This document shows, piece by piece, positions 23,320-27,901 of a stretch of DNA of 27,901 nucleotides. Source of the stretch: Rhodocyclaceae bacterium (GTDB lineage Bacteria > Pseudomonadota > Gammaproteobacteria > Burkholderiales > Rhodocyclaceae); the NCBI GenBank assembly GCA_013821865.1, contig PNJM01000002.1, forward strand, positions 1-27,901. Direction: 5' to 3'. The position numbers and the translations under genes were made by a program. Under the pieces are notes generated by a model. It worked only from the letters and a program-made list of their open reading frames with translations, was not told the origin of the DNA and did not search any database. Numbering within the stretch: the stretch's first letter is position 1; every line of letters starts with the position of its first letter.

Positions 23320-24179
23320 ACCCCGCGGGTTTTGTTGGTCCTGAATCCGCGCCAGAGATACCAGACGATATAGAAGAAGAAGGTCAGGAAACCGCCGATC
23401 TCGAAGAACAGGGCATAGTTCAGACGATACTGGCCGGTGTTGGGGTCATATACCGAGCAGAGAATGCGCACGCGGTCGACGATGTCGGCGATGGGGTTGG
23501 TCTGCGCCACCGGCGCCCCCGTGACGAGTTGCTTGAGCGGCTCGACCAGCATGTCGGCGGTGAGCGCCTCGCCGTACACCTGGCGGTAAACCCTGCCTTC
23601 GGCGTCGACGATGGTGACCTGCACGACATGGTCGAAGCCGGCGGGAGTCGGCACGTAGCTGAAGCCGAAGCTCTTTGTCAGCTCGTCCAGGATGGCCGGC
23701 GCCGGGCTGAGGAACTCCCAGTTGGGGAAGACAATGCCGTTCTGCGAGGCAAAGGCCTTGAGCGCGGAAGGGGAATCGAAGGGCTGGTTGAAGCCGATGC
23801 TGACGACATTGAAGCGATCGGCACCCAGCGTCGCCACGGTATTGACGACGGCTTTTTGCAGGTTCCTGGTGGTGGTCGGGCAGACCTGGAAGCAGCCCGT
23901 GTACATGAAGCTCACCAGCAGCGGCTTGCCGCGATAGCCGGCCAGTCGCACCGGCTTGCCCTCGCGATCGAGCAGGGTGAAATCGCCGACGGGCTTGTTG
24001 ACCGCCGACTGGGACAGTTCCAGGGCCTTCTTCTGGTCGAGCGCCGGCACGTTCGGCGCCGCCGCCGGATCGAGCGGGCGGGAGGAAAGCTGCGTGTCGC
24101 CTTGTGCGGCGAAGAGAACCGTTGTCCAGCAAAGCAAAAGGGCAGGCAAGCAGCCTGCCCGGCGTGTGTTGATGTTCAC
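23316..24179 (-). CDS. SCO1/SenC family copper chaperone
   Basis: 287-aa thioredoxin-fold protein that delivers copper to CuA in subunit II. N-terminal signal or anchor (about 8-25); Cu ligands Cys96 and Cys100 in YTGCFQVCPTTT and His184 in GFDHVVQ; and, unusually, a hydrophobic segment near the C-terminus (about 255-280, IGGFLTFFFYIVWYLWRGF) giving a second membrane anchor. It lies 15 bases downstream of cyoE in the same direction, last in the CuA-reductase operon, which agrees with maturing the CuA site of the subunit II encoded at 26898-27437. The 3' end overlaps the FNR box of the next operon. Confidence 0.92.
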   Translation of the reverse strand: MNINTRRAGCLPALLLCWTTVLFAAQGDTQLSSRPLDPAAAPNVPALDQKKALELSQSAVNKPVGDFTLLDREGKPVRLAGYRGKPLLVSFMYTGCFQVCPTTTRNLQKAVVNTVATLGADRFNVVSIGFNQPFDSPSALKAFASQNGIVFPNWEFLSPAPAILDELTKSFGFSYVPTPAGFDHVVQVTIVDAEGRVYRQVYGEALTADMLVEPLKQLVTGAPVAQTNPIADIVDRVRILCSVYDPNTGQYRLNYALFFEIGGFLTFFFYIVWYLWRGFRTNKTRGV

Positions 24180-24194
24180 GAATTTGGAACTGCG

Positions 24195-25085
24195 CTAGAA
24201 GCGGGCGTCAATGATCGCCGTAGTGAGAACCAGCGTCAACTGCAGCAGCGAGGCATGGAAGCAGGCCAGCGCCGTCTTGCGGCCCGGGTTGCGCGCCAGC
24301 TGCCAGGCCTTGGCGATGAAGACGGTGCCGCCGATGGCTGCGCCGGCCAGGTAGATGGCGCCCAGGCCGAAAAAAACCGGCAGAAGGGACGCCGTGACCA
24401 GCGCCAGCGTGCTGGCGAAGATGGTGCGCGCGGCGCGCGCTTCGCCCACGACCACGGGCAGCATCGGCACGCCGGCTGCCGCGTAGTCCTCGCGATAGGC
24501 GATCGCCAGGCTCCAGAAGTGCGGCGGCGTCCACAGGAACAGCACGAACGCCAGCAGCAAGGGCACGGCGCCCAGTTGCGGATCGACCGCCGCGGCGCCG
24601 GCCAGAACCGCCCAGCTGCCGGCCAGGCCGCCGATGACGATGTTGAGCCAGGTGCGCCGCTTCAGCCACACCGTATAGACAATGGCGTAGAAAAAGGCGC
24701 CAAGGAAAGTGTAGAGCGCAGCCCAGACATTGAGGGCGAGCCAGGCCGCGGCGACCGAGGCGACGACGAGGAAGCCGATCAGCCAGAGCCAGGCCGGGCC
24801 GTGCTTGAGTTCGCCCGCGGCAAAGGCGCGCTTCTTCGTGCGCGACATGAGCGGATCGATGTCGTGCTCGTAGTACTGGTTGAAGGCGCCGGCGCTGGCG
24901 GAGGAGATCAGCACGGCCAGCGCGAGAATCGCCATCTGCCACCCCGACAATGCCGCCCCCGGAGTGACGGCAAGCCCGGCCAGGGCGGTGAACATGATGA
25001 CGAAGCCGATGCGCAGCTTGAACAGGCCGAGAATCCGGCGAAGCTGCGTGGCGACGGGTCGGGTTGGGGGGTGAGCCGATTCCAT
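24195..25085 (-). CDS. cyoE: Protoheme IX farnesyltransferase (heme O synthase)
   Basis: 296-aa UbiA-family prenyltransferase that adds a farnesyl group to heme b, giving heme o. The prenyl-diphosphate motif is AFNQYYEHDIDPLMSRT, followed by KKRAFAAGEL; the second conserved loop is YTVWLKRRTWLNIVIGG, and FLWTPPHFWSLA is diagnostic of heme O synthases. About nine membrane segments. Located between subunit I and SCO1, implying that the reductase carries heme o or a derivative such as heme a. Also called ctaB in oxidase operons. No strong ribosome-binding site is seen; a perfect 16-bp hairpin lies upstream. Confidence 0.95.
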   Translation of the reverse strand: MESAHPPTRPVATQLRRILGLFKLRIGFVIMFTALAGLAVTPGAALSGWQMAILALAVLISSASAGAFNQYYEHDIDPLMSRTKKRAFAAGELKHGPAWLWLIGFLVVASVAAAWLALNVWAALYTFLGAFFYAIVYTVWLKRRTWLNIVIGGLAGSWAVLAGAAAVDPQLGAVPLLLAFVLFLWTPPHFWSLAIAYREDYAAAGVPMLPVVVGEARAARTIFASTLALVTASLLPVFFGLGAIYLAGAAIGGTVFIAKAWQLARNPGRKTALACFHASLLQLTLVLTTAIIDARF

Positions 25086-25133
25086 CAGTCGTTGAGCGTG
25101 ATCCTTTTGAGACAGGCCCGGGAGCCCCTTTTG

Positions 25134-25167
25134 CCAGTCTGCCGGAGCGCACGCTCCGGCAGACTGG
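25134..25167. repeat. Perfect 16-bp inverted repeat between subunit I and cyoE
   Basis: CCAGTCTGCCGGAGCG (25134-25149) and CGCTCCGGCAGACTGG (25152-25167) are exact inverted repeats separated by CA. No T-tract follows on the minus (transcribed) strand, so a classical terminator is unlikely. It could be an mRNA processing or stabilising hairpin that lets the structural genes be expressed above cyoE and SCO1. Confidence 0.8.
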
Positions 25168-25200
25168 GTTTGATGCGCGGGGACCTCCGGCGGTGCCTTG

Positions 25201-26886
25201 TTATGCCAGACCCCACAGCGAGGACAGATACTTCCAGTTCACGAAGTAGTACAGGATGAACGACGTGAGGAAGATCAGCGCCAGCACCATGGTGCCCGGG
25301 GTGGAAGGAGCGTGGGCCGCCTGGCCGCCGGCCGGAGCCGGCAGGGTGAGCGGAACCGGCGTGCTGCGGGTCTCGCCTTCGTCCAGCTTCTTGCCGAAGA
25401 GCAGCGAGAAGACAATCTGCAGGATCCAGCCGCCGCCGCCGATGACGGCCACCACACCGGAGATGCCGGTCAGGCCCATCATCAGGTAGGCGGCACCCGG
25501 CCACTCGTAGGCGAAGGGCGAGCCGGCGAAGGCCATGTCCCAGTGCCGGCGGGAGACGCCCAGCGTGCCGGCGCCCATCATCACCAGCGCCATGACGTAC
25601 ATGGAGAGGCCGAAGAGATAGGGCTGCAGCTTGGCGAAGCCGGGGAACAGCACCTCGCGCTTGAACAGGACCGGGACCAGGAAGTAGGTCAGGCCCATGA
25701 ACGCCAGCGTGGTGCCGATCACGACCGTCGCGTGGAAGTGTCCCGGCACGTAGATGGTGTTGTGGATCAGCAGGTTGAGCTGTTCCGTGCCCATCATCAC
25801 GCCCGAGATGCCGCCGAGGAAGCCGAAGCCGATCAGCGAGAGGAACATCGCGGAGAACGCCGGGTTGCCCCAGGGCGCCTTGCGCAGCCACTCGAACAGG
25901 CCCTTGTTGAAGCCCTTGGCGCGCTGCGCCTGCTCGATGGCGCCCGGCACGGTCATGCCGTGGATCATCGAGGCCAGCACCGCGAAGTACATGAAGTACG
26001 AGGTGTTGACCACCTTCCATTCGGAGCCGACGCCCGGATCGGAGAGCAGGTGGTGGGCGCTGGCGAGCTGCAGGAACAGGATGTAGAGGAGGAAAGCGGT
26101 GCGGCTCACCTTCTCGGACATCGGCTTGGCGCCGAAGACGATGGCGGCGATGGCGTACCAGATGGCCACGTGCGCAGACACGTTGATCTGCTGCGAGCTG
26201 TGGCCCATCGCCCACCAGACGACGCGGTACATGATGGTGTCGATTTCGCGGATGTAGCCGACCGACCAGAGGAAGGTCGGGATCAGGATCACGGCACCGG
26301 AGGCGATGGTGAAGATGGCGATGATGGCGGCGGTCAGCGCGCCGAAGGTGACCAGCGGGATCGAGCCCTCGTAGGTCTTCTCCGCCTTGGCCACGACCAG
26401 GGTGCCGAGGAAGACGAAGCAGCCGAGCAGCGCGCCCACGGCGAAGAGGATCAGGCCGAGGTAGAAGTGCGGCTTGGCCTGCATCGGCACGTAGGACGTG
26501 AACATCACGCTCGATTCGCCCTGGAAGATGGCGACGTTGGTCATCACTGCGCCGATCGCCATGAGCCAGAAGCCGAGCCAGGCAATCTTCGGCGTCGCCA
26601 GGCGGCAGTGCAGCAGCGTGGACGAGGCGAAGTAGAGCACGGCCATCTCGAAGAAGATGATCCAGAACAGCAGCATGTCAACGCCGTGGGCCGTCAGGAC
26701 CATGTAGAACTGGTCCGCCGGCAGCAGGTGCACCGCCGGCCAGCGGGTGAGGATGACGCCCAGCGCCATGATGCCGCCGACGAGAAGGGCCAGCACGCCG
26801 GCAACGGCGTTCCAGCGCATCAGCTTCTCGGCGTCGGTGTCGAATTGCAGCCCGGATCGCGGGCAGATGCGGTAAGTCGTAGCCAT
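25201..26886 (-). CDS. Heme-copper reductase subunit I, eNOR-like (Tyr replaced by Gln)
   Basis: 561-aa, at least 12 membrane segments, likely an enzyme core with low-spin heme, high-spin heme and CuB. All six metal His are present: His67 (helix II), His229 (helix VI), His278-His279 (helix VII), His383 and His385 (GHFH, helix X). In O2 reductases of A and B families helix VI reads H-P-E/I-V-Y, with Tyr cross-linked to His. Here it reads MGHSSQQINVS, so the Tyr position (His+4) is Gln233. Codons at 26188-26202 confirm it. Loss of this Tyr, with a CuA subunit II, is what I know of the eNOR group of nitric oxide reductases. Automatic annotation would probably say ctaD/cytochrome c oxidase subunit I. 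AAGGGG precedes the ATG; 11 bases after subunit II. Confidence 0.88.
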   Translation of the reverse strand: MATTYRICPRSGLQFDTDAEKLMRWNAVAGVLALLVGGIMALGVILTRWPAVHLLPADQFYMVLTAHGVDMLLFWIIFFEMAVLYFASSTLLHCRLATPKIAWLGFWLMAIGAVMTNVAIFQGESSVMFTSYVPMQAKPHFYLGLILFAVGALLGCFVFLGTLVVAKAEKTYEGSIPLVTFGALTAAIIAIFTIASGAVILIPTFLWSVGYIREIDTIMYRVVWWAMGHSSQQINVSAHVAIWYAIAAIVFGAKPMSEKVSRTAFLLYILFLQLASAHHLLSDPGVGSEWKVVNTSYFMYFAVLASMIHGMTVPGAIEQAQRAKGFNKGLFEWLRKAPWGNPAFSAMFLSLIGFGFLGGISGVMMGTEQLNLLIHNTIYVPGHFHATVVIGTTLAFMGLTYFLVPVLFKREVLFPGFAKLQPYLFGLSMYVMALVMMGAGTLGVSRRHWDMAFAGSPFAYEWPGAAYLMMGLTGISGVVAVIGGGGWILQIVFSLLFGKKLDEGETRSTPVPLTLPAPAGGQAAHAPSTPGTMVLALIFLTSFILYYFVNWKYLSSLWGLA

Positions 26887-26897
26887 TTACGCGCCCC

Positions 26898-27437
26898 TTA
26901 TTTCACGTAGATGCGTCCGACCATCGTGTGATGGCCGATGCCGCAGTATTCGTTGCAGACGATGGAATAGGTTCCCGACTGGTTCGGCGAGATCTTGAGG
27001 ACGTGCTCGTAGTTCGGATGAACCTGGATGTTGATGTTCTGCGGCTGCAGCGAGAAGCCGTGCATGTAGTCCATCGCGGAAAGGTGCAGCTTGTACTGCT
27101 TGCCCTTTTCCAGTTCGAGGATCGGCCACCAGGCCCACAGGCGGCCGATCAGATACACGTCGGACCCGGCCGGCGGCTTGACCACGGGGATCTGCTGGTC
27201 CGTCTCGGTGCGCACCGTGTACTTGTCGACCATCGCCTGGGTCTTGGCGGCGAACATTTCCTTGGTGGTCTTGTAGGTCTCGTTGGCCAGGTTCTGGTTG
27301 CCGTAGATATGCCAGTAGACCATCATGCCGAACATCACCAGCGACCAGACGAACGCGATCGCGATCCAGGTCAACTCCAGCTTGTCCAGCGGCGCTTTCC
27401 ACCAGACTCGCTCGGCGGGTGGGCTGATTGCACTCAT
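26898..27437 (-). CDS. CuA-binding subunit II of the heme-copper (eNOR-like) reductase
   Basis: 179-aa electron-entry subunit that takes electrons from cytochrome c. One N-terminal membrane anchor (about 21-42), a helical linker, then a cupredoxin domain outside the cytoplasm. CuA ligands: His126 (DYMHGFSL), Cys161, Glu163, Cys165, His169 and Met172 in CNEYCGIGHHTM. WAWWP (101-105) is the aromatic electron-transfer patch usually near CuA. A single anchor and short length resemble B-type oxidase and eNOR subunits rather than A-type subunit II. GGGAGA precedes the ATG. It stands between the 49-aa peptide gene and subunit I. CuA rather than a heme c rules out classical NorC. Confidence 0.93.
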   Translation of the reverse strand: MSAISPPAERVWWKAPLDKLELTWIAIAFVWSLVMFGMMVYWHIYGNQNLANETYKTTKEMFAAKTQAMVDKYTVRTETDQQIPVVKPPAGSDVYLIGRLWAWWPILELEKGKQYKLHLSAMDYMHGFSLQPQNINIQVHPNYEHVLKISPNQSGTYSIVCNEYCGIGHHTMVGRIYVK

Positions 27438-27477
27438 CTTCTATCTCCCTCTGAATAACTGCAAGGCTCTCGGTCCG

Positions 27478-27627
27478 TCACCGGGCGACGGGTATGTTCG
27501 CGATTTCCATCACGCCCCACAGGATGTAGAGCACGGTGGGAATGGTGATGCCCAGGAAGAGCAGCAGGAACGGGTTGTCCAGTACCTGCTGCATCACGGG
27601 GACGCGTTCGTTTTCTTGATCTGCCAT
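27478..27627 (-). CDS. 49-aa single-TM peptide, putative small subunit (IIa-like)
   Basis: A small gene too short for usual ORF cut-offs. ATG 27627 has GGAGG six bases upstream; 49 codons end at TGA. The peptide has a charged N-terminus (MADQENERVP), then one membrane helix (about 18-38, NPFLLLFLGITIPTVLYILW) and a short tail (EIANIPVAR). It lies 40 bases before subunit II, in the same direction. Small one-helix subunits encoded next to subunit II are known for B-type oxidases (subunit IIa of Thermus ba3), so it probably belongs to the complex; that role is inference. Confidence 0.75.
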   Translation of the reverse strand: MADQENERVPVMQQVLDNPFLLLFLGITIPTVLYILWGVMEIANIPVAR

Positions 27628-27729
27628 GAAAGCCTCCGTTCTTGCGTCGCTGGCGCGGCGCGGTTTTTACAAAGACGAACTACCGGGATTTAACGCTGGA
27701 AAAGGTAACTCCCGACGAATTTCAATAGT

Positions 27730-27743
27730 TTGATCTAGGTTAA
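27730..27743. promoter_or_regulatory. Degenerate FNR/DNR-like box upstream of the CuA-reductase operon
   Basis: TTGAT-CTAG-GTTAA has one perfect and one two-mismatch half-site. A 32-base offset on the minus strand gives only a poor -10 (TACCTT, 27707-27702). It could serve the minus-strand operon or the plus-strand gene at 27865. Weak support. Confidence 0.35.
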
Positions 27744-27796
27744 GAAACACCAAAAAACGCAGGAACTTACATGCGGCAGTGCGTCATGATGTCGCA

Positions 27797-27802
27797 TATA
27801 AT
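27797..27802 (+). promoter_or_regulatory. -10 element TATAAT upstream of the partial gene at the window end
   Basis: A perfect TATAAT in an AT-rich context 62 bases before the ATG at 27865. No good -35 is seen at 16-18 bases, so an activator may be needed; the FNR-like box centre lies 63 bases upstream. Confidence 0.4.
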
Positions 27803-27864
27803 TCGCCCTTAAATCCTTCCTTGCCATTCAACTTTCCCATCCCGCTTTCGCCCGGATTCTGCCG

Positions 27865-27901
27865 ATGGATACCGCCGCCCGCCGCCAGGTCGCGATCTGG
27901 C
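27865..27901 (+). CDS. Start of a plus-strand gene, truncated by the window (possibly ctaA)
   Basis: Only 12 residues are visible: MDTAARRQVAIW, then the window ends. The RRxVAIWL-like start recalls heme A synthase (CtaA/COX15), which begins just before its first membrane helix, and ctaA beside cyoE and an SCO gene would make sense. Too little sequence remains to be sure; an ordinary membrane protein is the alternative. Confidence 0.35.
   Translation, partial: MDTAARRQVAIW

Noticed and set aside
23313..25259. 648-codon plus-strand open frame opposite SCO1 and cyoE
   Set aside because: Antisense shadow; both minus-strand genes have diagnostic motifs.
25198..26910. 570-codon plus-strand open frame opposite subunit I
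   Set aside because: Antisense of a conserved heme-copper subunit; translation is His/Asp/Glu/Arg-rich nonsense.

Overview
The window is high-GC and densely coded. It looks like chromosome of a denitrifying betaproteobacterium, most likely from the Rhodocyclales. The evidence is the rpsP-rimM-trmD-rplS block, the heme d1 (cytochrome cd1 nitrite reductase) maturation operon, FNR/DNR-type boxes, and cytochrome b fusions of a kind I associate with 'Candidatus Accumulibacter' and relatives. The taxon is inferred from gene content only. No tRNA, rRNA, CRISPR array, transposase or gene-free stretch over 300 bases was seen.

Layout. (1) 41-3973: a PAS-PAS histidine kinase overlaps an ANTAR (RNA-binding) response regulator, followed by a methyl-accepting chemotaxis protein with a near-consensus sigma-28 promoter. 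(2) 3992-6739: a DUF2069 membrane protein, a YihY/BrkB membrane protein and a conserved hypothetical protein with a possible PilZ-like C-terminus. (3) 6942-9780: pyrF, then the housekeeping block rpsP-rimM-trmD-rplS, closed by a clear intrinsic terminator. (4) 9835-16176: an FNR/DNR box and the heme d1 operon nirC-nirF-nirDL(fused)-nirG-nirH-nirJ-nirN. Most junctions overlap by 1-8 bases. The exception is nirH-nirJ, where a hairpin-rich ~117-base insert lies between near-identical direct repeats. nirS and nirE are not in the window.

(5) 16251-23238: the most unusual part. Two paralogous diheme cytochrome b genes each carry a different C-terminal redox module. One is fused to a plant-type [2Fe-2S] ferredoxin and an FAD/NAD(P)H reductase. 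The other is fused to a 2x[4Fe-4S] ferredoxin and an MvhD/HdrA-partner domain. The second heads a three-gene operon with a one-TM protein and a divergent heme-copper-oxidase-like membrane subunit. Between them lie a DUF2249 gene and an NnrS-like membrane protein. FNR/DNR-type boxes precede both fusion genes, each exactly 32 bases (centre to centre) from a -10-like hexamer.

(6) 23316-27627 (minus strand): a CuA-type terminal reductase operon in the order 49-aa one-TM peptide, subunit II, subunit I, cyoE, SCO1. Subunit I keeps all six metal-binding histidines but has Gln where O2 reductases have the cross-linked Tyr. It is therefore better read as an eNOR-type nitric oxide reductase than as a cytochrome oxidase. 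A plus-strand gene, possibly ctaA, starts at 27865 and runs off the end.

Working model: an anaerobically induced N-oxide respiration island. It makes heme d1 for nitrite reductase, supplies a CuA-dependent NO reductase, and holds two membrane modules that may exchange electrons between the quinone pool or heme-copper-like subunits and soluble NAD(P)H or ferredoxin/Hdr-type carriers. The function of the cytochrome b-Fd-MvhD / one-TM / HCO-like trio is not known to me and is the best candidate for an undescribed system.
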